A stretch of 64,000 bases of DNA from Marivivens aquimaris. GTDB lineage: Bacteria > Pseudomonadota > Alphaproteobacteria > Rhodobacterales > Rhodobacteraceae. The stretch is from NCBI RefSeq assembly GCF_015220045.1, contig NZ_JADBGB010000001.1:2907001-2971000 (forward strand), read 5' to 3'. Position 1 is the first letter of the stretch; each line of letters starts with the position of its first letter. Below are positions 26,169 to 35,798 of this stretch, one piece after another. The position numbers and the translations under genes were made by a program. Under the pieces are notes generated by a model. That model saw only the letters and a program-made list of their open reading frames with translations, searched no databases and had not been told where the DNA came from.

Positions 26169-26800
26169 AGCTTGGCGACGGCCTCCGCGACCGCCTTGCC
26201 CAAGGTGACATGGGCGTCCGCTTCGAAGTGGACGCCGTCTACCTCGCTCACCGAGATATGCTGGCCTGCATCCATGAACGATGCGCCCCAGTGCGCAGAC
26301 AGATCGGCGTAGAGCGCGGGCAGTTCCGCGCCCTTTTTGTCCCCACCATAGAACACGTCCTTGATCGCACCCTGCACTTTGACGGGCGGCGGGCAGATGA
26401 CGAGCACTTTGAAGCCGCCGTGCTTTTCCTGCATTTCTAACGACATCGCGATTCCGAGGAGTGCTGCGATGCCGCCCGTGATCGCTTCGGGTGTCGCGCC
26501 GAACATCGCTTTGGTATCGTTCGTACCAAGCATGATCGTCAGCACGTCGATCGGTTTGTGCGAATCCAGCGCGATCCGCAGCCCGAGCGTGCCGTCCATG
26601 TGCGCGCCCATCAGCGGATCCGTGAAGATTGTTGTACGGCCAGGAAGCCCTTCTTCGATCAGCGTCCAGTCGCCGCCCAGCTTTTCATGCATGACGGTCG
26701 GCCAGCGGGTGCCGACAGGGTGGCGCAGATGCTCGATACGGTTGGTCATCGGCGGGGTGCCGTGCGTGTTGCTGTCGCCGAAGGTCAGAATAACGGGCAT
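26165..26800 (-). CDS. SGNH/GDSL hydrolase (arylesterase-like)
   Basis: A 211-residue esterase of the SGNH fold. Block I is ILTFGDSNTHG with nucleophile Ser10; block III is the GTND Asn; block V is the VDGVHFEADAH Asp/His. No signal peptide, so probably cytoplasmic, similar to the arylesterase branch that acts on acyl and aryl esters. ATG 26800 puts the first strand at residue 2, with GGA seven bases upstream; a TTG at 26812 is the only longer choice. Divergent from cnoX with 111 bases between. Confidence 0.85.
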   Translation of the reverse strand: MPVILTFGDSNTHGTPPMTNRIEHLRHPVGTRWPTVMHEKLGGDWTLIEEGLPGRTTIFTDPLMGAHMDGTLGLRIALDSHKPIDVLTIMLGTNDTKAMFGATPEAITGGIAALLGIAMSLEMQEKHGGFKVLVICPPPVKVQGAIKDVFYGGDKKGAELPALYADLSAHWGASFMDAGQHISVSEVDGVHFEADAHVTLGKAVAEAVAKL

Positions 26801-26911
26801 GAACTTTTCCAATGCTCAAAAGGATTGTGTCAGCTTGACGCAAAGCGCTGTCCCTTGTCCATCGGGAGTCATCACCGCATATAAGGGGCAACACTTATTC
26901 AGGAGGGCAAC

Positions 26912-27820
26912 ATGCTCGAACTTGGTGCAAACACCGCCCCGCAAGGTGATCTGATCAAAGAAGGTTCGGACGCCACCTTTATCGAAGACGTCGTCGAAGC
27001 GTCGAAGACCGTTCCTGTTATCGTCGATTTCTGGGCACCGTGGTGCGGCCCGTGCAAAACGCTCGGCCCTGCGCTGGAGAAAGCCGTGACCGCTGCGAAG
27101 GGCGCAGTGAAGATGGTCAAGATCGACGTCGACCAGCATCAGGGCTATGCGGGCCAGCTGCGCGTGCAGTCGATCCCGACCGTCTATGCGTTCTGGCAGG
27201 GCCAGCCGGTTGACGGTTTCCAAGGCGCCGTTCCGGGCAGCCAGATCGAAGAGTTCGTGAAGAAGCTTGCTGCCATGGGCGGCGGTGCGGACGAGGGCCT
27301 CGAAGCTGCTGTCGAAGAAGCCTACAACGTGCTCGAAGAAGGCGACATCGGAAGCGCCACCGAGATTTTCCAAGCGGTTCTGGGTGAAGAGCCCGAGAAC
27401 ACCAAAGCCTATGCCGGTCTGGTCAGCTGCTACATTGCTGCCGAAAAGCTGGATGAGGCCGAAGCCGTTCTGAACGGCGCGCCGGAGCCGATTTCGCAGT
27501 CCGCGGAACTCGACGCAGTGCGTGCACAGATCGCGCTCGCCCGTCAGGCCGAAAACGCTGGTCCCGTGGCCGAGCTGACCGCTGCTGTCGAAGCAAACCC
27601 CGCCGACCATCAGGCGCGTTTTGATCTTGCCAACGCCCTTGCCGCGCATGGTCATACGCAAGAGGCTGTCGACCAGCTTCTGGAGATCTTCCGCCGTGAT
27701 CGCGAATGGAATGACGGGGCTGCCAAAACCCAGCTGTTCCAGATTTTCGACGCGCTCAAGCCGAACGATCCGGTCGTGCTGAGTGGTCGCCGGAAACTTT
27801 CGTCGATGATATTTGCCTGA
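26912..27820 (+). CDS. CnoX-type thioredoxin with TPR region
   Basis: A 302-residue protein. Residues 18-125 are a thioredoxin fold with an intact WCGPC (44-48), followed by a helical TPR-like part to the end (ALAxHGHTQEAVDQLLEIF type repeats). This layout is that of CnoX/YbbN, a holdase that protects proteins from oxidative aggregation and hands them to GroEL. E. coli CnoX lacks the active Cys pair whereas this one retains it, as in Caulobacter, so it may also reduce disulfides. CAGGAGGG precedes the start. It leads a three-gene run with the LON-domain and Trm112 genes. Confidence 0.88.
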   Translation: MLELGANTAPQGDLIKEGSDATFIEDVVEASKTVPVIVDFWAPWCGPCKTLGPALEKAVTAAKGAVKMVKIDVDQHQGYAGQLRVQSIPTVYAFWQGQPVDGFQGAVPGSQIEEFVKKLAAMGGGADEGLEAAVEEAYNVLEEGDIGSATEIFQAVLGEEPENTKAYAGLVSCYIAAEKLDEAEAVLNGAPEPISQSAELDAVRAQIALARQAENAGPVAELTAAVEANPADHQARFDLANALAAHGHTQEAVDQLLEIFRRDREWNDGAAKTQLFQIFDALKPNDPVVLSGRRKLSSMIFA

Positions 27821-27846
27821 GGGCAGGGCGGCGCTAACTCAAACCC

Positions 27847-28473
27847 ATGCAACGACCCTCCGAACTCTCGCAGACAATTCCGGTCTTTCCACTTCCGGGA
27901 GCTCTCTTGCTCCCGCGGGCGAAACTACCGCTGCACATCTTTGAACCGCGTTACCTCCAGATGGTCGATGACGTCCTGAAAACGCAGGACCGTCTGATCG
28001 GTATGGTTCAGCCCAACGGTGATCGCGGCCTTCACAGCATCGGCTGTGCAGGTCGTCTGACCGGATTTTCGGAGACGGAGGATGGCCGGTACATGATTAC
28101 CCTGACCGGCATCTCCCGCTTCCGCATGAAGGACGAGGTCGAGGGCTTTACCCCCTACAAGCGGTTCAACGTGAGTTGGGATGGCTTTGAGGGTGATCTG
28201 GGACATCCGGAGCATGACGCCGGCCTTGATCGCGAAAAGCTCATGGATCTGCTGGGCCGCTATCTATCGGCCAACGATCTGTCGACAGATTGGGATGGCA
28301 TCCGCGAGGCGGAAGACGAGATGTTGATCAACTCGCTTTCCATGCTATGCCCGTTCGAGCCTGAGGACCGTCAGGCTCTTCTGGAAGCACCCGATTTGGT
28401 GACACGTCGCGAAACGCTGGTCACCTTGATCGAATTCGCCCTGCGGGGCGGCGGAGACGAGAGACTACAATGA
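27847..28473 (+). CDS. LON substrate-binding domain protein
   Basis: A 208-residue protein made of the LON N-terminal domain only, with no ATPase or protease part. The typical start is [26 protein letters not shown] (residues 12-37), followed by GCAGRLTGF. Its function is unsettled; in alphaproteobacteria it usually travels with the CnoX-like thioredoxin, as here, which hints at a protein quality-control role. It starts 26 bases after cnoX without a clear ribosome-binding site and overlaps Trm112 by ATGA. Confidence 0.88.
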   Translation: MQRPSELSQTIPVFPLPGALLLPRAKLPLHIFEPRYLQMVDDVLKTQDRLIGMVQPNGDRGLHSIGCAGRLTGFSETEDGRYMITLTGISRFRMKDEVEGFTPYKRFNVSWDGFEGDLGHPEHDAGLDREKLMDLLGRYLSANDLSTDWDGIREAEDEMLINSLSMLCPFEPEDRQALLEAPDLVTRRETLVTLIEFALRGGGDERLQ

Positions 28474-28646
28474 CCGACGTCGCATTCGACCCCAAAATGC
28501 TCGAAGCACTGATGTGCCCTGTCAGCCAGACCCGCCTGTCCTATGACGCGGCAAAGCAGGAACTGGTGTCGGAAGTCGGTAAGCTGGCGTTCCCCATCCG
28601 GAACGGCATTCCGGTCATGCTCGTGGACGAAGCACGCCAGCTTTGA
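28470..28646 (+). CDS. Trm112 family (UPF0434) protein
   Basis: A 58-residue protein: [20 protein letters not shown] at the N-terminus and [20 protein letters not shown] at the end, the full UPF0434/Trm112 core. In eukaryotes Trm112 activates methyltransferases; the bacterial role is less clear. Only one Cys (Cys16) of the possible metal-binding pair remains. It overlaps the LON-domain gene by 4 bases and ends 3 bases before the convergent efflux-pump stop. Confidence 0.88.
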   Translation: MTDVAFDPKMLEALMCPVSQTRLSYDAAKQELVSEVGKLAFPIRNGIPVMLVDEARQL

Positions 28647-28649
28647 TCT

Positions 28650-30173
28650 TTATTCCGACGGCGGACCTGCTTCGACCGGACCTTGCGGTTTGCGGAGCAG
28701 GAACACGATCGGGATGACCGCAAGCGTCAGCAACAACATCAGGAAGAAGTTGTCGAGGTAGGCGATCATCGCCGCCTGCTGCGTGACGAGGCCATCGGCA
28801 ATCGTCATGAACGTCGGCTGGTGGTTCAGCAGCAAAGGCATCGCGTCACGGACCTGCGGCGACTGCGCGGTGATCTGTGTCGCGAGCGACTCGTGGTTGA
28901 CCACCATCATCCGCGACAGAACCGCCGTCACGATAGAGATGCCCGCGCCCGAACCAACGTTACGGATCAGGCTGAACATCGACGTCGCATCGCCTCGCAG
29001 GTTCTGCGGCAGCGTGGCGAAGGCCAGCGTCGACAGCGGAACAAAGACGAAGCCGAGGCCGAAGCCCTGAATGACGCCCGTCCAGATGATTGGATGAGAG
29101 TCCATCTGAAGGTCGAAGCCCGTCATCAGGTGCAGCGACCATGCAGTCAGAAGCACACCGAACATCACCAAGGCGCGCGGGTCGAATTTCGACACCAGCC
29201 GCCCGACGACGATCATCGACAACATCGTCCCGACACCTCGCGGTGCCATCACAAGGCCGGTTTCGATCACCGGATACCCCATTAATCGCTGAAGCAGCGG
29301 CGGAAGCAGGGCGAGGCCGGAGAACATGGTCAGACCGACGACAAAGATGAATAGCGATCCCATCGCAAAGTTGCGGTCGGCAAAGATGCGCAGGTTCACG
29401 AACGGATCGTCAGAGCCGAGGCTGTGGATCACGAACGCCCAGATGCCGGAGACGGTCAGTGCCGCGTAAATCCAGATCTCTGTCGATTCGAACCAGTCCA
29501 CGCTCTCGCCGCGGTCGAGCATCATCTGAAGAGCGCCGATGCCAATCGCCAGCATGGCAAAGCCCATGAAGTCAAAGCGCCGCTCGCGCGTCTCTTCTTG
29601 AGGAAGGAAAGCGAGCACGCCGAAAAGAGCGACTATGCCGACAGGCAAGTTGATCAGGAACACGTAGCGCCAGTTGAAGACCTCGGTCAGATAGCCGCCG
29701 AGGGTCGGACCAACGATAGGTCCGACCATAATGCCCGCGCCATAGATCGCCATAGCCTGACCAATCCGCTCGCGCGGGTTGATGTCGAGCAGCAGCGACT
29801 GCGCCATGGGGATGAGCATCGCGCCGCAGACGCCTTGCATGATGCGGAAGACGACCATCTCTGGCAGGCTGCTGGCGAGGCCACACAGCATAGAAAACAA
29901 GGTGAAACCCGCAATCGCACCGACCATCACGCGGCGGCGGCCAAGGCGGTCGGCTGTCCAGCCAGTCAGCGGCGTCGCGATGGCTGAGGCCACGATGTAG
30001 GAGGTCAGGACCCAAGTAATCTCGGACTGCGTTGCGCCGAGGCTCGCCGCCATGTGCGGCAAAGCCACGTTCGCAATAGTCGTGTCGAGCACCTGCATGA
30101 TGGTCGCCACCATGATGGAGGCGGTCAGCCAACCAGGCGCCGGAACGACGAACGCTGGTTTGGAAAAGCTCAT
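28650..30173 (-). CDS. DHA2-family multidrug efflux transporter, EmrB/QacA type
   Basis: A 507-residue major-facilitator protein with 14 predicted membrane helices, the count of the DHA2 family. Motif A is TGWTADRLGRRRVM (about 69-82) and motif C-like glycine rows appear in GAGIMVGPIVGPTLGG. The N-terminal IMQVLDTTIANVALPHMA is the antiporter signature with an acidic Asp in helix 1. It drives drug export with protons, working with the membrane-fusion partner encoded just upstream (ATGA overlap). Substrates are unknown; fatty acids, dyes or uncouplers are typical. Confidence 0.92.
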   Translation of the reverse strand: MSFSKPAFVVPAPGWLTASIMVATIMQVLDTTIANVALPHMAASLGATQSEITWVLTSYIVASAIATPLTGWTADRLGRRRVMVGAIAGFTLFSMLCGLASSLPEMVVFRIMQGVCGAMLIPMAQSLLLDINPRERIGQAMAIYGAGIMVGPIVGPTLGGYLTEVFNWRYVFLINLPVGIVALFGVLAFLPQEETRERRFDFMGFAMLAIGIGALQMMLDRGESVDWFESTEIWIYAALTVSGIWAFVIHSLGSDDPFVNLRIFADRNFAMGSLFIFVVGLTMFSGLALLPPLLQRLMGYPVIETGLVMAPRGVGTMLSMIVVGRLVSKFDPRALVMFGVLLTAWSLHLMTGFDLQMDSHPIIWTGVIQGFGLGFVFVPLSTLAFATLPQNLRGDATSMFSLIRNVGSGAGISIVTAVLSRMMVVNHESLATQITAQSPQVRDAMPLLLNHQPTFMTIADGLVTQQAAMIAYLDNFFLMLLLTLAVIPIVFLLRKPQGPVEAGPPSE

Positions 30174-31249
30174 AGCATTTCGTCCAGACGCGACGCACCC
30201 GTGTCGACGGAAACATGCGCGCTCATACCGTCACGCAGCAGGCCATCGGGGGCGTCGTCGAGCTTGATACGGACAGCGAGACGTTGGACGACCTTCACCC
30301 AGTTGCCCGTCGCGTTCTGTGCAGGGATCAGCGAGAACTGAGAGCCGGTGGCAGAATTGAAGCTCTCGACCGTGCCATGCAGTTTGAGGTCAGGATAGGC
30401 GTCGATCTCAACCTCGACCTCCTGACCGATCTCGATTCCGTCGAGCTGCGTTTCTTTGAAGTTCGCCTGAATCCACGTGTCCGAGGAATTCACGAGCGTC
30501 GCGGCTTGCGTTCCCGCACCGAGGAATTGGCCGACGTTCAGGCTTTCGATCTGCGAAACGGTACCCGGGCTAGGAGCAACGACTTCGGTATGTGCGAGGT
30601 TGCGCTGCGCCGCATCACGGCTTGCCAGAGCTGCGCGCACCGACGGCATGTCATCGGTTTCGATTTCGGGATTGCCGCTGAGGGCTGCTGCTGCGGCCTC
30701 AAGCTGACGCTGGGCGACGTTGACATTGTTACGCGCCGAACGCTCGGCCACGGTCGCTTGGTCAAGTTGCGCTGCCGTGCCGACACCGCGGTCGGTAAGC
30801 TGCTGCTGACGTTCCAGCTCGCGTTCTTGTACGTTCAGAATGCCCTGTGCCGCTTCCAGTTGGGCGGCCGCAGTCGCATGGCTGGCGCGAAGTTGTGCGA
30901 CCTGTAGACGGGCGGCCGACAGCGATGCTTCGGCCTGATCCAGCGCGATCTCATATGGGACCGGATCAATGCGGAACAGCACATCGCCCGCTTGGACAAT
31001 CTGGTTCTCGTCAATGTCGACCTCGATCACACGGCCGCTCTGATCGGCGGACACCGAAATCATCGGCTGGTGGATATAGGCGTTGTCGGTGGTGATGTAG
31101 CGACCGCCGGTCGCCCAGTAATACCCTGCGCCCACGAGGATGAGGGCGGGGACGGCCATCATCAGTGCGCGGCGGCGACCTTTGCCGGCCTTTTTCGGGG
31201 TCGGTATAGTAGCGTCCGCAGCTTCGATCTTATTGGTTTCTGCGTTCAT
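30170..31249 (-). CDS. HlyD/EmrA-type membrane fusion protein
   Basis: A 359-residue periplasmic adaptor. One membrane helix at about 28-46 follows a Lys/Arg-rich cytoplasmic tail; a lipoyl half-motif lies around 70-95 (SGRVIEVDIDENQIVQAGDVL), a long coiled-coil hairpin at 100-200 and the second lipoyl half at about 215-235. It links the EmrB-like pump to an outer-membrane channel, which is not encoded nearby. AGGA lies six bases before ATG 31249; marR ends the same operon 14 bases upstream. Confidence 0.92.
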   Translation of the reverse strand: MNAETNKIEAADATIPTPKKAGKGRRRALMMAVPALILVGAGYYWATGGRYITTDNAYIHQPMISVSADQSGRVIEVDIDENQIVQAGDVLFRIDPVPYEIALDQAEASLSAARLQVAQLRASHATAAAQLEAAQGILNVQERELERQQQLTDRGVGTAAQLDQATVAERSARNNVNVAQRQLEAAAAALSGNPEIETDDMPSVRAALASRDAAQRNLAHTEVVAPSPGTVSQIESLNVGQFLGAGTQAATLVNSSDTWIQANFKETQLDGIEIGQEVEVEIDAYPDLKLHGTVESFNSATGSQFSLIPAQNATGNWVKVVQRLAVRIKLDDAPDGLLRDGMSAHVSVDTGASRLDEML

Positions 31250-31263
31250 TTTCTGTCCTGTCG

Positions 31264-31683
31264 TTAGAGCTTGCCGCCCAGATTTTCGATAATGCGGGTC
31301 AATGCCCGTTCCATCACGGCAAGGTCTTCTGCGGAGACACCTTCGAAGACCTCTTCGAAGACACCTTCGCTAATCGCTTTCATTAATTCTGATTTGGAGT
31401 GGCCCGCTTCGGTGAGTTCGAGCACCTTTGCGCGGCTGTCGTCGGGGTCGTTGGTCCGGCTGATCAAGCCCGCCGTTTCCATACGGTCGGCCAGATCGCT
31501 GATGGTCATCGGCGAAGCTTGAAGTGCTGCGCAGAGTTCCACCTGGCGGATCGGTCCACGCCTCTTGAGCATCCCCAAAGCCCGCCACTGGTTCATGGTC
31601 AGGTTCTGCGGACGCGCTTCTTTCTCGAAGCGACGCTTTATGAGCGTGTAGGCCTCGTGGAGGATAATCGGGAGAGGTTTCAT
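31264..31683 (-). CDS. MarR-family regulator of the efflux operon
   Basis: A 139-residue winged-helix protein starting at ATG 31683. NLTMNQWRALGMLKRRGPI and ALQASPMTISDLADRMETAG form the helix-turn-helix, and RTNDPDDSRAKVLELTEAG is the wing, the MarR signature. It leads marR-emrA-emrB, so it probably represses its own operon and is released by a pump substrate. The longer frame to 31764 would cover the candidate operator and has no supporting ribosome-binding site. Confidence 0.88.
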   Translation of the reverse strand: MKPLPIILHEAYTLIKRRFEKEARPQNLTMNQWRALGMLKRRGPIRQVELCAALQASPMTISDLADRMETAGLISRTNDPDDSRAKVLELTEAGHSKSELMKAISEGVFEEVFEGVSAEDLAVMERALTRIIENLGGKL

Positions 31684-31730
31684 GTCGGCCCACCAGTTAA
31701 CTACGAACCCTGATAATATGGGTCCGTATA

Positions 31731-31774
31731 ATTGCAATGGCGAAATTCGTTTCTGCATGTGCATTGGTGCAGAA
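31731..31774. promoter_or_regulatory. Candidate MarR operator region
   Basis: Two inverted repeats lie 48-91 bases upstream of marR: the perfect palindrome ATTGCAAT (31731-31738) and TTCTGCA/TGCAGAA (31751-31757, 31768-31774) with a 10-base spacer. TTGC/GCAA half-sites are common in MarR operators. The region is clearly more AT-rich than its surroundings. Confidence 0.45.
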
Positions 31775-31793
31775 AGAGGTGCAATTTCTGGCA

Positions 31794-31858
31794 GTGGAGG
31801 GGGCTCTGCCCCCTCGGCCTTGCGGCCTCACCCCCGAGGTATTTCAGTCAGAATGAAG
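31794..31858 (-). repeat. Post-stop palindromic element, copy B
   Basis: A 65-base element with two hairpins, GGGGGC/GCCCCC and GGCC-TTGC-GGCC, then CACCCCCGAGGTATTT and ending GAATGAAG. It matches copy C at all but a few positions. It lies 2 bases from the stop codon of the ubiH-type gene, and as a transcript of that gene it would start CTTCATTCTGAC. Confidence 0.85.
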
Positions 31859-31860
31859 GG

Positions 31861-33078
31861 TCAGTCGCGCATGAGGCTGGGGAGGTCACCGGTGAGGCCG
31901 GCGGCTTCGCGGACGAAGTTGCGGCGTAAGCTGGGGACTGCGTTGACCATACCCATGCCAAGGTCTCGGACGGAGCGGAGTAGCGGATTATCGTTCGAGA
32001 ACAGCTTGTTGAAGGTGTCCGTCGCAAGAGCCAGAGTCGCGGTGTCGAAGCGGCGCCACTGCTGGTAGCGGGCGAGGACTTGGGGCGAGCCGATGTCTTG
32101 TCCGGTCTGGTGGGCCTTTTTCAGGACGTCGGCCAGTGCGGCGATATCGCGAAGGCCTGCGTTGAGGCCCTGACCGGCGATGGGGTGCATTCCATGGGCG
32201 GCGTCACCGACGAGAGCGACGCGATCCGCGATGAAGGAGTTGGCGAGGGTGAGGTTCAGCGGGTAGCTGAAGCGTTTGCCCTCAAGCTTGATGTCGCCGA
32301 GGAAACTGCCGAAGGCGGGTTTGAGCACTTCGAGAAAAGCGTCGTCGTCCATGGCCATGCATTCTTTGGCGCGGGCTTCGGTTTCGCTCCAGACAATCGA
32401 AGAGCGGTTGCCGTTGAGCGGCAGGATTGCCAGCGGGCCGTGGGGCATGAAGAACTGGTGGGCGATGCCGCCGTTGGGCTTTTCGTGGGCGACAGCGCAG
32501 ACGATGGCGGTTTGGCCATAGGACCAGCCGGTGCGCTTGATGCCCGCGCGGGTTGCGGTGCCCGACTTGCGGCCGTCGCAGCCGACAATAAGCGATGCCG
32601 CCAGCGTCTTTCCGGATGCCAGCGTGACGCTCGCGCCCTGCTGGTCTGCTGTCTGTGCAACTACGGTTTCGGGCGCATAGACGGTGATGTTCGGATCGTT
32701 TTCGAGCGCGTTGACGAAAGCGGGGCGGAGGTGGCGGTCCTCGACCATGAAGCCCATCGGGCCTTCTTCGATTTCGGCGTGGTCGAAGTGCATCATCCAC
32801 GGTGCTGGGCCTTGGCCAGCGACGCCGTCAGTGACCTTGATTTCCAGCATCGGGCAGGCGTGCTCGGCGATGCTGTTCCAGATACCGATCCCTTTGAGCA
32901 GACGCTGCGACGCGAGAGCGAGCGCGTAGGCGCGGCCGTCAAACGCCGGATCCTTGTAGGTTTCGAGTGGAACGGTGTCGATCACACCCACGCTGAAACC
33001 CGCGCGGGACGCAGCCAATGCAAGCGCGGGGCCGTTCAGGGCGCCGCCGACGATCAGGATATCATGGTCGAATGTCAT
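31861..33078 (-). CDS. UbiH/UbiF/COQ6-family FAD hydroxylase
   Basis: A 405-residue flavin monooxygenase of ubiquinone synthesis. The FAD-binding start is DILIVGGALNGPALALAASRAG (about 5-26), the DG motif occurs as VGCDGRKS, and RVALVGDAAHGMHPIAGQGLN is the second FAD signature with the COQ6-type His and Pro. It adds a ring hydroxyl during Q10 assembly; the position (C1, C5 or C6) cannot be told. ATG 33078 gives the normal N-terminus. Divergent from the amidase, 79 bases apart; a post-stop palindromic repeat follows it. Confidence 0.88.
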   Translation of the reverse strand: MTFDHDILIVGGALNGPALALAASRAGFSVGVIDTVPLETYKDPAFDGRAYALALASQRLLKGIGIWNSIAEHACPMLEIKVTDGVAGQGPAPWMMHFDHAEIEEGPMGFMVEDRHLRPAFVNALENDPNITVYAPETVVAQTADQQGASVTLASGKTLAASLIVGCDGRKSGTATRAGIKRTGWSYGQTAIVCAVAHEKPNGGIAHQFFMPHGPLAILPLNGNRSSIVWSETEARAKECMAMDDDAFLEVLKPAFGSFLGDIKLEGKRFSYPLNLTLANSFIADRVALVGDAAHGMHPIAGQGLNAGLRDIAALADVLKKAHQTGQDIGSPQVLARYQQWRRFDTATLALATDTFNKLFSNDNPLLRSVRDLGMGMVNAVPSLRRNFVREAAGLTGDLPSLMRD

Positions 33079-33157
33079 GGCTCTGAATATGGCTGCTTGA
33101 ACGGGATTGTCCATGCGACATCCGCTCGCTAGCTTTGCGCCGAACAAGGAGACCTGC

Positions 33158-34483
33158 ATGGATAACTTACGCAAACTGACCGCGACGGAACTGGGGCGCC
33201 GGATCGGTGCGGGACAGGTTGATCCAGTCGAACTGACCGAGGCCTATCTCGATGCAATCGCGGCCAGTGAGTTCGGCACGCGTATCTATGCGCGTCTCAC
33301 CCCTGAGCGTGCACTGAGCGAGGCGAAGGCCGCGGCGAAGCGTGCGAAGGTTGGGCAGCGGTTGTCGCTGCTCGATGGTGTGCCGGTCAGTTGGAAGGAC
33401 CTTTTCGACACGGCCGGTACGGCGACCGAAGCGGGTACGCTCTACATGGAAGGCCGCGTGCCGAGCGAGGATGCGGCGGTGCTGAAACATGCCACGGCGC
33501 TCGGGCTGGTCTGTCTGGGCAAGACGCATATGACCGAGATCGCGTTTAGCGGTCTGGGCTTGAACCCGAAGACCGAGACGCCGCCGTGCGTGAATGACCA
33601 TGACGCGGTGGCGGGCGGATCGTCTTCGGGTGCTGCAACGTCGGTCGCGTTCGGGCTCGCTGCAGCGGCGGTCGGGTCGGACACGGGCGGGTCGGTGCGT
33701 ACGCCGAGCGTCTGGAACGATCTGGTAGGGCTGAAAACGACGCGCGGGCTTTTGTCGCTCGAGGGCGTCGTGCCGCTTTGCAAGACATTCGATACCGTGG
33801 GGCCGCTTTGCCGCACGGTTGAGGATGCGGCTGCGATGTTTCATGCGCTCGGTGGTCCGCAGGCCGACCTGAACGGAGCCGACCTGCGCGGCGCGCGGTT
33901 TGCTGTGCTCGACACCATTGTGATGGATGATCTGGACGCCACAGTTGCGGGCGCCTTTGACGCTGCGGTAAAATCGCTGGAGGCAGCCGGTGCGACAGTC
34001 GAACGTATAAGCTTTCCCCGCTTGATCGAAGCCTATGATATGGCAGGCATTCTCTACACGTCCGACGCCTATTCCTACTGGGGCAAGACGATCGAAGCTG
34101 CGCCAGAGAAGATGTATCACCAGATCCTCAAGCGCATCCGTCCGGGCGGGGATTTCCTTGCTGCGGACTATATTGCCGCGTGGGAGCGCCTGGGTGAAAT
34201 CCGCAAAGCCTATCACGCAACGATGGCTGGTTATGACGCGGTGATCATGCCGACCGTGCCGATGCTGCCGCCAAATGCCAAGCGGCTCGAGGAGGACAGC
34301 GACTATTTTGTCTCCGAAAATCTGCGTGCGCTGCGCAATACCCGTGTTGCGAACCTAATGGGCGGTTGTGCGCTGACGATCCCGACGGGTGTGCCGTCGA
34401 CGGGTGTCATGCTCAATCTGCCTCCGATGCAGGAAGGAAAACTGCTTCGCTTGGGGGCGGCAGTCCAAATGGCGCTTGGCTGA
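33158..34483 (+). CDS. Amidase signature family hydrolase
   Basis: A 441-residue enzyme with the Ser-cisSer-Lys triad: Lys80 (VSWKDLFDTAG), the cis-Ser in AGGSSSGAA (155-157) and nucleophile Ser179 in GSDTGGSVRTP. Members hydrolyse aliphatic or aryl amides or act in GatA-type roles. A catalytic domain alone and no GatB/C neighbours point to a free-standing amidase of unknown substrate. AAGGAG is seven bases before ATG 33158. About 120 bases without recognised genes follow. Confidence 0.88.
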   Translation: MDNLRKLTATELGRRIGAGQVDPVELTEAYLDAIAASEFGTRIYARLTPERALSEAKAAAKRAKVGQRLSLLDGVPVSWKDLFDTAGTATEAGTLYMEGRVPSEDAAVLKHATALGLVCLGKTHMTEIAFSGLGLNPKTETPPCVNDHDAVAGGSSSGAATSVAFGLAAAAVGSDTGGSVRTPSVWNDLVGLKTTRGLLSLEGVVPLCKTFDTVGPLCRTVEDAAAMFHALGGPQADLNGADLRGARFAVLDTIVMDDLDATVAGAFDAAVKSLEAAGATVERISFPRLIEAYDMAGILYTSDAYSYWGKTIEAAPEKMYHQILKRIRPGGDFLAADYIAAWERLGEIRKAYHATMAGYDAVIMPTVPMLPPNAKRLEEDSDYFVSENLRALRNTRVANLMGGCALTIPTGVPSTGVMLNLPPMQEGKLLRLGAAVQMALG

Positions 34484-34605
34484 AAAGACACAATCAGAAG
34501 GATAGGCCCGCCCGAGAAAGGCCGTTTTTCTGGACACCGCCCATTATCTTTGGCTAAATCAGGTCAAAACGGGACGACAATGATCCCGTAACCTTGAGGC
34601 AGCCA

Positions 34606-35784
34606 ATGGAATATCCCGAGCGGTTTTCGAACCTGTCGGACTACGCGTTTCCGCGTTTGCGGAAGCTTCTCGACGTCCATGAACCGGGTGGAGACCCGCT
34701 CCCGCTGACTATCGGCGAGCCTCAACACGCCTTCCCCGAATGGGTTGGTGCCGTGATTGCCGAGAGCATCTCGGGCTTCAACAAATACCCGCCGAACGAT
34801 GGATCGCCTGCGCTGCTGGAAGCGATTTCGCGCTGGATTGGGCAACGTTTCAACGTTTCGGTCGATGAAGACTGCATTATGGCGCTGAACGGCACCCGCG
34901 AGGGGCTGTACAACGCGGCGATGGCGCTGTGTCCCGAAACGAAGAACGGCAAGACGCCTGTCGTTCTGATCCCGAACCCGTTCTATCAGGTCTATATGAT
35001 CGCCGCGATTTCGGTCGGGGCGGAGCGTGTGTTTGTTCCGGCAGATGCCGAAAACGGTTTCCTGCCCGACTACACTAGCTTGCCTGCTGACATTCTGGAC
35101 CGCACCGCGATTGCCTACATTTGCACGCCGTCGAATCCGCAGGGTGCTGTGGCGAGCCACGAATACTGGCGTCAGCTTATCGCGCTCGCCGAAAAGCACG
35201 ATTTCCGCATCTTCGCGGACGAGTGCTATTCCGAAATTTACCGCGAAGACGCTCCTGTCGGTGCCCTTGAGGTCGCTGCGGAAATGGGGGCTGACCCCGA
35301 GCGCGTTACGATTTTCCATTCGCTGTCCAAGCGTTCGAACCTTCCCGGCCTGCGCTCCGGCTTTGTGGCGGGCGGTCCGGAATCGATCCGCCGCATCCGC
35401 CAGCTTCGTGCCTACTCCGGCGCACCGCTGCCGTTGCCGATCCAGAAGGTGTCGACCCGCGTTTGGTCCGACGAGGCGCACGTCATCGAGAACCGCGCGC
35501 TCTACAACGAGAAATTCAAGCTTGCCGAAACCATTCTGGGCGAAGTGCCTGGCTACCAGACACCCGAGGGCGGTTTCTTCCTCTGGCTTCCGGTAGAAGA
35601 TGGTGAAACAGCAACGCTGAAGCTTTGGCAGGAAACAGGCGTTCGCGTCCTGCCAGGCGGCTATCTGAGCCGCGAAGTGAACAATCAAAACCCCGGAAAG
35701 GGGTACATCAGGGTCGCAATGGTCGCCCCGACACAAGAGATGCAGCGCGGGCTCACCCTGATCCGCGACTGCCTCTATGACTGA
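34606..35784 (+). CDS. dapC: Class I/II aminotransferase, probable succinyldiaminopimelate aminotransferase
   Basis: A 392-residue PLP enzyme. The PLP lysine is Lys242 in [15 protein letters not shown], a DapC-type active-site string; the phosphate and ring contacts are CTPSNPQG (173-180) and [10 protein letters not shown] (203-212). DapC converts N-succinyl-2-amino-6-ketopimelate with glutamate in lysine and peptidoglycan precursor synthesis, the pathway that also uses dapB at 53580. ATG 34606 follows GAGG. It lies 14 bases before ftsK. Confidence 0.85.
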   Translation: MEYPERFSNLSDYAFPRLRKLLDVHEPGGDPLPLTIGEPQHAFPEWVGAVIAESISGFNKYPPNDGSPALLEAISRWIGQRFNVSVDEDCIMALNGTREGLYNAAMALCPETKNGKTPVVLIPNPFYQVYMIAAISVGAERVFVPADAENGFLPDYTSLPADILDRTAIAYICTPSNPQGAVASHEYWRQLIALAEKHDFRIFADECYSEIYREDAPVGALEVAAEMGADPERVTIFHSLSKRSNLPGLRSGFVAGGPESIRRIRQLRAYSGAPLPLPIQKVSTRVWSDEAHVIENRALYNEKFKLAETILGEVPGYQTPEGGFFLWLPVEDGETATLKLWQETGVRVLPGGYLSREVNNQNPGKGYIRVAMVAPTQEMQRGLTLIRDCLYD

Positions 35785-35798
35785 GGAAACGAGCAGGT

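Noticed and set aside
34484..34605. Possible terminator behind the amidase (GGCC...GGCC then GTTTTT)
   Set aside because: The stem is only four pairs with an 11-base loop; too weak to call.
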